From contig QPMI01000452.1 in assembly GCA_004431415.1 (NCBI GenBank), forward strand, positions 248,001-312,000: a stretch of DNA of 64,000 bases, written 5' to 3'. Positions 7,246 through 15,520 of the stretch are shown here, one piece after another. The notes beneath the pieces were generated by a model. That model was not told the DNA's origin. It did no database searches and saw nothing but the letters and a program-made list of their open reading frames with translations. This stretch comes from Cyanophora paradoxa. Its lineage: Eukaryota > Glaucocystophyceae > Cyanophorales > Cyanophoraceae. Positions within the stretch are counted from its first letter, which is position 1; each line of letters starts with the position of its first letter. The translations under genes and the position numbers were made by a program.

Positions 7246-10200
7246 ATGCCCCGAATTAGCAACAGACTTATTAGAGAAAAGAAATGGGAACTCATGGGAT
7301 TACTGGGAACACTGTATGCAGCCCATGAAATCACAGAGGCTGAATATGACCGGGAAATCGGATTTATTTCAAGGGGCAGACCCACTTTAGCAAAATTAAC
7401 CAGAAAAGCCAATACCCTCTATGATAAAGTTGAAACTCTTGATGAACTCGATCGCCTGAGGCAAATAGAACCAGAGGCAGAAGATGGAACAGCTATGAAT
7501 GAATTGTATCGTTGGCTCACATACAGAGCCAGAAGGGAAGTTGTTGTAGATGTGATTGAATATCTAGATAGAATTGCAACCTCTCTACCAAAACGTTTAA
7601 GGGATAGTCTGGATCAATTCAGGGCAATCAAAGTTCGCTTGTCTTTTATCTGCAAGTTCGTTAAAGTCAGCAATCCACAGGTTTGGATATCGAAATACAT
7701 TTACAGCGATTATTTTGTATTAACCAAATCGAGAAATATTCGAACTGAGCTGAATAAAGCAGCCCAAATGTGTCAGGAACAGATGAATGTAGTTGATAGC
7801 TATCGACTTGAGAGAATCGAAATGCTAAGAGTGGCTATTATGAGTTATGCCCCAACTGGTGGTTGCTATGTCAAAACACCAGAATCAATTGCAGCCAAGA
7901 GAGCCACAGTGAATATTCGAAATATTGATGATTCTTGCTTTGAAAATGCCATTTTGGCATGGATCCATAGGAAAGATGTAAATTCCCACAAGAGAAGTGA
8001 GCTTACACAATATCGCAAATGGAAATACTCACCATCCACATACAATCCTTTGGCTCTCAATTTCGACAATATCCCATTCCCTGTTCCTTGTGATGCTGAA
8101 ATCATTGATAAATTCGAAGCTCAAAATGCAGGCATTAGCATAAACATCTTTGGAATGGATGGAGATGTTATATATCCGCTGCATCAATCCAGCAACCCAG
8201 GCAGAAAGCAAAAGATTAATCTCATGCTCATTCATGATGATGAAGGGAATGGTCACTATATTACTATTATGTCACTCTCAAGACTTCTCAGAGTTGCCCT
8301 TGATAAAACCAAGGATCAAAAGTTACACTACTGTGATACATGCTTATCTCGATTCAGGTCTGAGGCTAAACTGACTGCTCATGTGGACTCAAACAGATGC
8401 ATTGATTGGAGACTCTCAAAGGGAATCACCCCTAAGCCTGACACCACAATAGAGTTTGGACTGAAAAACCTCAGGAAAACTGTCTGGCTTCCTGTTGTGG
8501 TTTACTGCAAGATTGAACATAGAAGCATCCCCATTGATGCATCGAAATCCAAGAGGGAAGTCTCAGCAGTCAACATTAGAATAGTCACTGGGGCAGATGT
8601 TCAGGAGTTTCGATTTGAGGGTCAGGATCCAATGGGAGGTCTGTTTGAATGCTTGGAGTCCAAAGCAAGAGAGCTAATCGATTTCCTGTTCACCAATATT
8701 CCAATGAATGAACTCACAGATGAGCAAAAGGCTGTATACAGAGCCACCAAACACTGTTACCTTTGCAGTGAGAGGTTCACTAAGGAGAACTTTAAATGCA
8801 GAGATCATGATCACCACACAGGTAATTACATTGCTCCTGCATGCAGAAACTGCAATCTACATAGGAGAATCTCAAAGCAAACCAAAGTTGCAGTTGTTGT
8901 TGACCAAATGGATGACTGTGGGACATTCATTTTCAGAAAAATAGCAGGTTTGGGAGATAAAAAGCGAATAGAAATCCTTTCAAAACACTTTGATCAATAC
9001 CTTTCATTGCAATGGGGTCTTTACAAGTTCATTGATGCAAGTAATTTTATGGACTTTGGAGCAGCTGATGTGAATGAGTTAATGGACAAATTCCAAGCCT
9101 TCAGAAGGCTTTCACACTCAGTATATGGACTTGACCCAGTTCATTATGTATCTGCACCTGGGTTATCTTGGGATGCTATGCTTAGGACCACCAAGGCAAA
9201 AATAGAGCTTATAAGTGATGTAGAGCAATATGAATTTGTTGAGAGGGGAATCAGGGGTGGCTTTGCAACAATGCCTTGCAGGTATGCTGAGGCTGATGGT
9301 GAGAACTCCCATATAATGCTGTTTGATGCTAACAACCTGTATGGCTTCTGTTTGAGTCAGCCTATTCCAGTTGGTGATTTTAGATGGGAGACCGAATTCA
9401 ACCCACAAGATAACAGATCCAGTTTCCTAGAAGTTGATCTGGAATACCCAATTAGGCTGTTTCTAGACCACAGTGATTTCCCCCTAATTATTAACAAGAA
9501 AATAGTAGAATATGCCGAATTATCACAATATCAAAAGAGCCTATTGGATCTCTCAGGAGAAGATCTTGATAAGACCCCTAAGCTAACTGCAACCTTTGGT
9601 TCTGTGACCAACTATGTGATTTCTGAGCCTCTTCTGCAATATCTGTTGGACAAAGGGGTGAAATTAAAGAAAATTCACAGGGTCCTATCATTTACTGTGG
9701 CTCCTGTAATGAAACCCTATATTGAACTGAACACTGAGATGAGAAGGAAAGCAGTGAATAAATTCGAGGCTGATTTCTATAAGCTCATGAATAATTCAAT
9801 CTATGGGAAATGCATTGAATCATGTAGAGGTAGATCTGTGGTTAAGATTGCAAACAGTGAGAAACTATTTATGAAATATGCAGCTTCCCCATTGGTGAAA
9901 TCAACAAGCCCCATAAACGAAAAAGCAGTTGCCTTTGAGTTTTACACAAAGCATGTGAAACTAGATAAGCCTGTTGCAATTGGGGCTTATGTTTTGGATG
10001 CTGCCAAACTGCATAATTACCAATTCTTTTATGATACTGTAAGGACCCAATGGTCAAAAGCAAAGTTACTATTCCATGATACTGATTCCTTTTGTCTATA
10101 TATCGAATCTCAGACCTTAGAAAAAGACCTAGAGAATATATCTTATGCCTTGGACCTAGGGGGATCTAACAGAATGACCCCAGGTAAATACAAAAATGAG

Positions 10201-10491
10201 ATGCCAGGTTCTGCTATATTGGAGTATGTGGGTCTAAGAGCCAAAGTTTACAGTTTCAGAACTGCTGAGATTGAAAGAAGTAAGCTCTCTGGGACTTCCA
10301 CTGAGGAACTCCAATTTAATGATTTTAAGCAGTGTTTATTTGCAGGTATCAGCAAGACTGTGACTGCAAAGCAGAAGAGAAGGGCAGATCACACAATAGT
10401 AGACACTGTGAGTAGAAGGGTTGCCCTAAACTGCTTTGATGCAAAGAGATACATCTTACCAGATGGTATTAATTCTGTTCCTTTTAATTAA
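7246..10491 (+). CDS. Protein-primed family-B DNA polymerase
   Basis: 1081 residues. The N-terminal half carries the Polinton/mavirus polymerase signature: an INIFGMDGDVIYPL strand, HYITIMSLSRLL, a C-x2-C ... H ... C zinc finger (HYCDTCLSRF), then CYLCSERF ... CRDHDHHTGNY (about residues 504-530). Polymerase motifs: A = DANNLYG (Asp694), B = NNSIYGK (about 849), C = HDTDS (about 945). The thumb has PGSAILEYVGLRAKVYSF. The usual exonuclease segment with an F-H-N/Y-D signature is replaced by VVVDQMDDCGTF, so proofreading may be altered. Length matches complete Polinton-type enzymes. The integrase ATG follows the stop after 3 nt, suggesting one transcript. A C-terminal 199-residue copy is duplicated in inverted orientation at 13,366-13,965. 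Confidence 0.93.
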   Translation: MPRISNRLIREKKWELMGLLGTLYAAHEITEAEYDREIGFISRGRPTLAKLTRKANTLYDKVETLDELDRLRQIEPEAEDGTAMNELYRWLTYRARREVVVDVIEYLDRIATSLPKRLRDSLDQFRAIKVRLSFICKFVKVSNPQVWISKYIYSDYFVLTKSRNIRTELNKAAQMCQEQMNVVDSYRLERIEMLRVAIMSYAPTGGCYVKTPESIAAKRATVNIRNIDDSCFENAILAWIHRKDVNSHKRSELTQYRKWKYSPSTYNPLALNFDNIPFPVPCDAEIIDKFEAQNAGISINIFGMDGDVIYPLHQSSNPGRKQKINLMLIHDDEGNGHYITIMSLSRLLRVALDKTKDQKLHYCDTCLSRFRSEAKLTAHVDSNRCIDWRLSKGITPKPDTTIEFGLKNLRKTVWLPVVVYCKIEHRSIPIDASKSKREVSAVNIRIVTGADVQEFRFEGQDPMGGLFECLESKARELIDFLFTNIPMNELTDEQKAVYRATKHCYLCSERFTKENFKCRDHDHHTGNYIAPACRNCNLHRRISKQTKVAVVVDQMDDCGTFIFRKIAGLGDKKRIEILSKHFDQYLSLQWGLYKFIDASNFMDFGAADVNELMDKFQAFRRLSHSVYGLDPVHYVSAPGLSWDAMLRTTKAKIELISDVEQYEFVERGIRGGFATMPCRYAEADGENSHIMLFDANNLYGFCLSQPIPVGDFRWETEFNPQDNRSSFLEVDLEYPIRLFLDHSDFPLIINKKIVEYAELSQYQKSLLDLSGEDLDKTPKLTATFGSVTNYVISEPLLQYLLDKGVKLKKIHRVLSFTVAPVMKPYIELNTEMRRKAVNKFEADFYKLMNNSIYGKCIESCRGRSVVKIANSEKLFMKYAASPLVKSTSPINEKAVAFEFYTKHVKLDKPVAIGAYVLDAAKLHNYQFFYDTVRTQWSKAKLLFHDTDSFCLYIESQTLEKDLENISYALDLGGSNRMTPGKYKNEMPGSAILEYVGLRAKVYSFRTAEIERSKLSGTSTEELQFNDFKQCLFAGISKTVTAKQKRRADHTIVDTVSRRVALNCFDAKRYILPDGINSVPFN

Positions 10492-11531
10492 GAGATGCCA
10501 GCAACTGGAAGAATAGTTAGGAGAACCACTGAGCAACTGCAAGGGAACCTACTGCCCATCACAGTTCCAAAGGAGGAAAAGGGGGAATCTCGAATTGTAA
10601 AAAAGTCAGAGATGAAAGAGCTTGTCCCAGTAGAGATCCCAGTTGCTATTGCAGTGAAAGAAACCAGCAAGATTGCCAAGAGATTCTATGATGTGAGAAC
10701 TGGTTACAAAGGGCTTCAAGCTATGAGGGCTGAGTTACCTGATGAATCCTATAAGCAGTTGCAAGAGTTCTACAAGAAACAGGAAGTTGTTCAGATCAAT
10801 GCACCTGCTATATCTAGGAAGAGAGATCCCATGGTCCCAATAAGGCAACCCCTTGATACCTATGTGATTGATTTGCTCTTTTTCCCAGCTTATAAGAAAC
10901 AAAACAATGGCTATGATACATTTATGACTGCAATGGAATCAACACTGAGAACTGGGTATATTATACCTATAAGGGATAAATCAGCTCTCACTACATTAGC
11001 TGCATTTAAGCAGCTTGAAATGAGAGTGGCAAGACCCATAGTAAAGGTTCAATCAGATGCTGGAAGTGAATTCCAAAATCGAATATTCCAGGAGTATTTA
11101 TCTAGTAAATACATAGAACACCAAGTGAGTGGAACTGCTGACCACAGAAGCCAAGGTCGAATTGAAGCCTTTAACAAACAGATTAAGAGACTGATCACAA
11201 ACTACTGCATAGCCAATAACACAGCTAGATTCTTTGATGTGTTAGGTGATATTGAGTATAATTACAATAATACAGTCCACTCAGCTACTAAGATGAAGCC
11301 AGGCGAAACTACAGAGGAGCATTATAGGTATATAGTGGGATTAGAAGATGAAAGATTCAAGAAATCAATAGCTTACCTTGATACCATGCAGCCTGGCATG
11401 TTTGTGAGAGTGAAAGTTGAGAAAAACCCCTTTGCTAAACAGGGTAACAATTGGTCTAGGATGGTTTACACTGTTGATAGTAGGGAAGGCTTTAAGTTTA
11501 AGCTAAGGAGTCCCACTGGTGAGATCATAGA
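9889..11531. repeat. Left arm of 1.64-kb inverted duplication
   Basis: It covers the polymerase C-terminal codons and the integrase up to the codons for GEII. It pairs in inverted orientation with 12,327-13,968 and differs at few positions (for example Val/Ile, Arg/Thr and Tyr/Phe changes in the integrase). The left end lies in the string CCATTGGTGAAATC, which is also where the end-repeat fragments of the spacer are joined. Confidence 0.9.
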
Positions 11532-11550
11532 AAGAATATGGTTTGTGTGA
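10495..11550 (+). CDS. rve (retroviral-type) integrase, C-terminally truncated copy
   Basis: 351 residues with a DD(35)E core: Asp126 in YVIDLLFF, Asp188 in VQSDAGSEF, Glu224 in QGRIEAFN. This is the integrase of Polintons and mavirus, which joins element ends to host DNA. After GEII the frame leaves the homologous sequence and ends in ERIWFV, whereas the inverted copy at 11,977-13,362 continues for about 115 residues. The core is intact but the C-terminal domain is lost, so this copy is probably impaired. The ATG is 3 nt after the polymerase stop. Confidence 0.9.
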   Translation: MPATGRIVRRTTEQLQGNLLPITVPKEEKGESRIVKKSEMKELVPVEIPVAIAVKETSKIAKRFYDVRTGYKGLQAMRAELPDESYKQLQEFYKKQEVVQINAPAISRKRDPMVPIRQPLDTYVIDLLFFPAYKKQNNGYDTFMTAMESTLRTGYIIPIRDKSALTTLAAFKQLEMRVARPIVKVQSDAGSEFQNRIFQEYLSSKYIEHQVSGTADHRSQGRIEAFNKQIKRLITNYCIANNTARFFDVLGDIEYNYNNTVHSATKMKPGETTEEHYRYIVGLEDERFKKSIAYLDTMQPGMFVRVKVEKNPFAKQGNNWSRMVYTVDSREGFKFKLRSPTGEIIERIWFV

Positions 11551-11976
11551 CAGAAACTAGCCTCTCCATTGGTGAAATCAACAAGATAACACTGAAATTT
11601 TAACATTAAAAGAGATCCTTAGTAGACTTGGTGAAAGACTAGCCTCTCCATTGGTGAAAAAAGAAACACTGAAATTTTTGGCAACTGCTTTTTCGTTTAT
11701 GGGGCTTGTTGATTTCACCAATGGAGAGGCTAGTCTTTCACCAAGTCTACTATACCGTCGAGTCGACTCCTGGGCTAGTCTTTCACCAAGTCTACTATGG
11801 CAAGTGACTTTTGCATCTTCAAACTGTTATATCTCATCACCAGATCATCAAAACGCAACGTTCTGCATATCGCTGTGAAGCGCTTGATAAGATCTACAAG
11901 ACTATGTGTATATCATATGCATATATGTATATCAGTCATACATATATTTGGAAAAAACGAGTTTTTGCCTAGCAAA
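11551..11976. repeat. Spacer of rearranged end-repeat fragments
   Basis: The unit GTAGACTTGGTGAAAGACTA continuing into GCCTCTCC occurs in plus orientation at about 11,622-11,650, partly at 11,557-11,570, and inverted at about 11,722-11,752 and 11,774-11,797. Some copies are fused to the polymerase fragment ATTGGTGAAATCAACAAG. A 65-bp piece at 11,688-11,752 repeats 13,925-13,989 almost exactly. No gene is supported; the remainder to 11,976 is AT-rich. Confidence 0.75.
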
Positions 11977-13362
11977 CTAGCTAGTTTTGGTCCTTTCTCT
12001 TAGTGTTCTTTGAGGTTTAGGAGCTGTATATGACTCCTTAGTAGTCTGAAAGTCATTATACCATCTCTGGCTATTCACTTCTGAAAGTTTCTGTGTCCCT
12101 GCTATGGTGAGCTTTTTGAGTTCCCTGTTAACTTTCCCAGCCTTCTCCTTTCTAGCCTCTATCAAAGGCTTATCTGGGACTTCATTAGCAGCTTCTATGC
12201 CCTCTCTCCTTATAGCAGCATCAACCCTAGCTTCCTCTTTAGCTTGCTCCAAGGCATCCACTGTAGGTGTTTCTAGATACTCAACTGCATTCACAGGCAA
12301 CAGCTCATGGAAAGCAAACCTGTTATCTATGATCTCTCCAGTGGGACTCCTTAGCTTAAATTTAAAGCCTTCCCTACTATCAACAGTGTAAACCATCCTA
12401 GACCAATTGTTACCCTGTTTAGCAAAGGGGTTCTTCTCAACTTTCACTCTAACAAACATGCCAGGCTGCATGGTATCAAGGTAAGCTATTGATTTCTTGA
12501 ATCTTTCATCTTCTAATCCCACTATATACCTATAATGCTCCTCTGTAGTTTCGCCTGGCTTCATCTTAGTAGCTGAGTGAACTGTATTATTGTAATTATA
12601 CTCAATATCACCTAACACATCAAAGAATCTAGCTGTGTTATTAGCTATGCAGTAGTTTGTGATCAGTCTCTTAATCTGCTTGTTAAAGGCTTCAATTCGA
12701 CCTTGGCTTCTGTGGTCAGCAGTTCCACTCACTTGGTGTTCTATGAATTTACTAGATAAATACTCCTGGAATATTCGATTTTGGAACTCACTTCCAGCAT
12801 CTGATTGAACCTTTACTATTGGTCTTGCCACTCTCATCTCAAGCTGTTTAAATGCAGCCAATGTAGTGAGAGCTGATTTATCTCTTATAGGTATAATATA
12901 CCCAGTTCTCAGTGTTGATTCCATTGCAGTCATAAATGTATCATAGCCATTGTTTTGTTTCTTATAAGCTGGGAAAAAGAGCAAATCAATCACATAGGTA
13001 TCAAGGGGTTGCCTAATTGGGACCATGGGATCTCTCTTTCTAGATATAGCAGGTGCATTGATCTGAACAACTTCTTGTTTTTTATAGAACTCTTGCAACT
13101 GCTTATAGGATTCATCTGGTAACTCAGCCCTCATAGCTTGAAGCCCTTTATAACCAGTTGTCACATCATAGAATCTCTTGGCAATCTTGCTGGTTTCTTT
13201 CACTGCAATAGCAACTGGGATCTCTACTGGGACAAGCTCTTTCATCTCTGACTTTTTTACAATTCGAGATTCCCCCTTTTCCTCCTTTGGAATTGTGATG
13301 GGCAGTAGGTTACCTTGCAGTTGCTCAGTGGTTCTCCTAACTATTCTTCCAGTTGCTGGCAT
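11977..13362 (-). CDS. rve integrase, full-length inverted copy
   Basis: 461 residues. The catalytic core is the same as in the 10,495 copy, and the DD(35)E triad is retained. The additional C-terminal region contains DNRFAFHELLPVNAVEYL, then a charged helix (EQAKEEARVDAAIRREG) and a basic tail ending RTLRERTKTS. This copy is the better candidate for an active enzyme. It follows its own truncated polymerase copy with the same 3-nt gap, so the duplication preserved local gene order. Confidence 0.9.
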   Translation of the reverse strand: MPATGRIVRRTTEQLQGNLLPITIPKEEKGESRIVKKSEMKELVPVEIPVAIAVKETSKIAKRFYDVTTGYKGLQAMRAELPDESYKQLQEFYKKQEVVQINAPAISRKRDPMVPIRQPLDTYVIDLLFFPAYKKQNNGYDTFMTAMESTLRTGYIIPIRDKSALTTLAAFKQLEMRVARPIVKVQSDAGSEFQNRIFQEYLSSKFIEHQVSGTADHRSQGRIEAFNKQIKRLITNYCIANNTARFFDVLGDIEYNYNNTVHSATKMKPGETTEEHYRYIVGLEDERFKKSIAYLDTMQPGMFVRVKVEKNPFAKQGNNWSRMVYTVDSREGFKFKLRSPTGEIIDNRFAFHELLPVNAVEYLETPTVDALEQAKEEARVDAAIRREGIEAANEVPDKPLIEARKEKAGKVNRELKKLTIAGTQKLSEVNSQRWYNDFQTTKESYTAPKPQRTLRERTKTS

Positions 13363-13968
13363 CTCTTAATTAAAAGGAACAGAATTAATACCATCTGGTA
13401 AGATGTATCTCTTTGCATCAAAGCAGTTCAGGGCAACCCTTCTACTCACAGTGTCTATTATTGTGTGATCTGCCCTTCTCTTCTGCTTGGCAGTCACAGT
13501 CTTGCTTATACCTGCAAATAAACACTGCTTAAAATCATTAAATTGGAGTTCCTCAGTTGAAGTCCCAGAGAGCTTACTTCTCTCAATCTCAGCAGTTCTG
13601 AAACTGTAAACTTTGGCTCTCAGACCCACATATTCCAATATAGCAGAACCTGGCATCTCATTTTTGTATTTACCTGGGGTCATTCTGTTGGATCCCCCTA
13701 GATCCAGATTAAAGGATATATTCTCTAGATCCTTTTGGAGGGTCTTAGATTCGATATATAGACAAAAGGAATCAGTATCATGGAACAGTAATTTGGCTTT
13801 GGACCATTGGGACCTTATAGTATCATAGAAGAACTGGTAATTATGCAGTTTGGCAGCATCCAAAACATAAGCCCCAATTGCAACAGGCTTATCTAGTTTC
13901 ACATGCTTTGTGTAAAACTCAAAGGCAACTGCTTTTTCGTTTATGGGGCTTGTTGATTTCACCAATGG
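12327..13968. repeat. Right arm of 1.64-kb inverted duplication
   Basis: Inverted partner of 9,889-11,531. The outer edge joins directly to the end-repeat unit (GGAGAGGCTAGTCTTTCACC continuing to CAAGTCTACTAT) at 13,966-13,998. Confidence 0.9.
13366..13965 (-). pseudogene. Polymerase C-terminal fragment (199 codons)
   Basis: It matches the last 199 residues of the polymerase at 7246-10491, including motif C (HDTDSFCLYI) and the thumb, but lacks motifs A and B and the N-terminal half. It starts at the joint with the end repeat, so it is a by-product of the inverted duplication and cannot be a working polymerase. Confidence 0.9.
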
Positions 13969-14049
13969 AGAGGCTAGTCTTTCACCAAGTCTACTATGGC
14001 AAGTGACTTTTAATAAGGAGAGGCTAGTCTTTCACCAAGTCTACTATGA
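13969..14049. repeat. Two tandem copies of the end-repeat unit
   Basis: GGAGAGGCTAGTCTTTCACC followed by AAGTCTACTATG occurs at 13,967-13,998 and again at 14,021-14,048, separated by GCAAGTGACTTTTAATAA. Inverted copies are in the spacer at 11,622-11,800. Likely pieces of the element terminal repeat. Confidence 0.7.
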
Positions 14050-14051
14050 CA

Positions 14052-14110
14052 GGTCTATCCCAAACTTTTCTATAACATAAAAATGAACTATCAAAAGTTT
14101 GGGATAGACC
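14052..14110. repeat. Stem-loop with GGTCTATCCCA core
   Basis: An 18-bp perfect inverted repeat (14,052-14,069 with 14,093-14,110) around a 23-nt loop, preceded by GACA and followed by ACACACACCTTTCACACC. It shares the core and the GTGTGACAGG-like flank with the hairpin at 3309-3411, so the two sites probably bind the same protein. Confidence 0.7.
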
Positions 14111-14380
14111 ACACACACCTTTCACACCCAATTATTTCAAAATTCCTAAGGGTCCCCCCTTAGACTCAACAAAACAATGATAAAATCATATAAGTTTCAT
14201 GTATAATTACGATTGGATTCAATAAGAGATCGATTTGTTTTATTTAACAAATGAATCATTTATGGATCTTAATCGAGTTTAGCGATATATTTCCGATTAA
14301 ATGAATTAAATTTAATTAAATTTAATCGAGAAAGTACATGAATATAATATCGATTAAATCAATTAACTTTTAGACCAATC
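14111..14380. other. AT-rich non-coding segment
   Basis: No supported gene. Very AT-rich with repeated ATCGATTAAAT/AATCGA strings. It belongs by composition to the element. Confidence 0.6.
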
Positions 14381-14663
14381 ACACATAGTAAAATGCGGAG
14401 TTTTAACCAGAGGCAAGATCTAATTGAGATTCAGTTATATTATTCGGAAATATATACAGATTATCGATAGACTCAGTAAGACTAATCGGAAAAGAAGAGA
14501 AATTTACGATAAAATATCGAAAAGAATACAAAATAATCGAAATAATTGAATATTCGATAAGATATACACAGATTATCGATTGATTGAAATAGAATATACG
14601 AGATATATCAACAAAATCAATTAAGATAAGCCGAGGGTTAAAACTCCGCATTTTACTATGTGT
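14381..14663. mobile_element. 283-bp MITE-like block or element terminus with perfect 28-bp inverted repeats
   Basis: ACACATAGTAAAATGCGGAG continuing to TTTTAACC (14,381-14,408) is the exact reverse complement of 14,636-14,663. The interior is AT-rich, full of ATCGAT/CGATA strings and without a gene. The right repeat ends exactly at the AT-to-GC transition. I see no convincing target-site duplication: the flanks are CCAATC on the left and TATTTGG on the right. It may be a non-autonomous transposon or the terminal hairpin of the viral element. Confidence 0.65.
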
Positions 14664-14983
14664 TATTTGGACAGCTTCGCAATCCTAGTGTCGCCCTTTC
14701 TCCGGCGTCTGTCGGCTTCGCACTTCAGCAGCTTCTCAACCTCGCTGGTATTGACAAATCTGGTTTCGCCACGCACAGCCTGCGCCGCGGTGGGGCCTGT
14801 GCTCTTGCAGCTGCTGGTGTTCCCGACGACGTCATTCGCGCCTTCGGACGTTGGCATCCGGATTCTCAGGTCTATCGCCGCTACATTCAGGGTTCGGCGA
14901 GGCCCGGTCTCACCAGCGCCATGGTTCTCGCCGGGAACATCCCGACTCCCTTGCCTTCGCCGTCATCTTCGCCTTCTGCTTGA
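14664..14983 (+). pseudogene. Tyrosine recombinase, C-terminal fragment
   Basis: The frame is open from the element boundary. It encodes the catalytic end of a tyrosine recombinase of the DIRS/Crypton/Ngaro style: a THSLRRGGA box (His-x-x-Arg), then DVIRAFGRW with the Trp/His position, and the Tyr nucleophile in YRRYI. The N-terminal part with the first catalytic Arg is missing, cut exactly at the inverted repeat. A Pro/Ser tail ends at TGA 14,983. It is probably a host transposon remnant that was the insertion target or a neighbouring mobile element. Confidence 0.75.
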
Positions 14984-15520
14984 TTCCGGCGTTGTCTTTG
15001 TCTTTGGGGCGCGGGCACCCTTGCCGCCACTGCGGACGTGCCCCATGGCGGAGGCCGCCCGCTTACCCTTCTTTATTATTCATATGCAGATTCATATTCC
15101 CATTCATTTGCTTTACAGCTGCATGAGCATGATTTCTCTTATGTCTGTCATGCATATGATGCATGAGCGCATTCATACTGTAGATTTAGATATAGAGTAG
15201 CTGCAGACTTTCTGCATTCATAGCTAATCATTTGTAGTCTCTAGATCCCTTTAGTACTCTTCTTTTTCTCAATATTCTCTTCAACCATTTATACACACAA
15301 TCATTCGTAACCGAATGAATTGTAAACTAGCTGCTAGGAAATCCAAATCTTTGCTGCCATTGTTGTGAGCAAGTGTGTTCGCCTGCTATCAGGAAACCTT
15401 CACTTCATGGCAATTGTACAAGTAGTACCTCAATTGCAATATACGAAATGAGCGCTGTCCGAAGATGGCTTCTACATCTAAGCTGGCGCTAGTGAGGCCC
15501 GTACTACGGTATCGCATTAA
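14984..15520. other. Non-coding, possible retroelement tail
   Basis: No supported gene. The first part (to about 15,060) continues the GC-rich composition of the recombinase; from there to about 15,450 it is AT-richer with CATATGCAG/CATGCAT strings. It may be the 3' region of the recombinase-bearing element. Confidence 0.4.

Larger units (their letters stand above)
1..14663. mobile_element. Integrated mavirus/Polinton-like viral element (right part)
   Basis: The block is AT-rich with compact, intronless genes, while everything from 14,664 on is GC-rich and spliced. It encodes an A32-type packaging ATPase, a PrimPol-SF3 helicase, a protein-primed family-B polymerase and an rve integrase. That combination is established for mavirus-type virophages and Polinton-like viruses. 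No capsid or protease gene is seen, so the left part must lie before base 1. The right end is taken as the edge of the inverted repeat at 14,663, where composition changes abruptly. The element looks partly decayed: duplicated inverted end, truncated integrase copy, start-proximal frame breaks. The type of element is well supported; the exact right terminus is inferred. Confidence 0.88.

Noticed and set aside
11651-12003. ORFs in the spacer (11,651-11,878 and 11,797-12,003)
   Set aside because: They run through end-repeat fragments and reversed polymerase sequence and have no coherent product.
1-14663. Capsid and protease genes of the element
   Set aside because: I looked in all frames and found none; they are presumably left of the window, so no claim is made.
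14375-14670. Target-site duplication around the 28-bp inverted repeats
   Set aside because: The flanks CCAATC and TATTTGG do not form a direct repeat; at best they weakly extend the inverted repeat.
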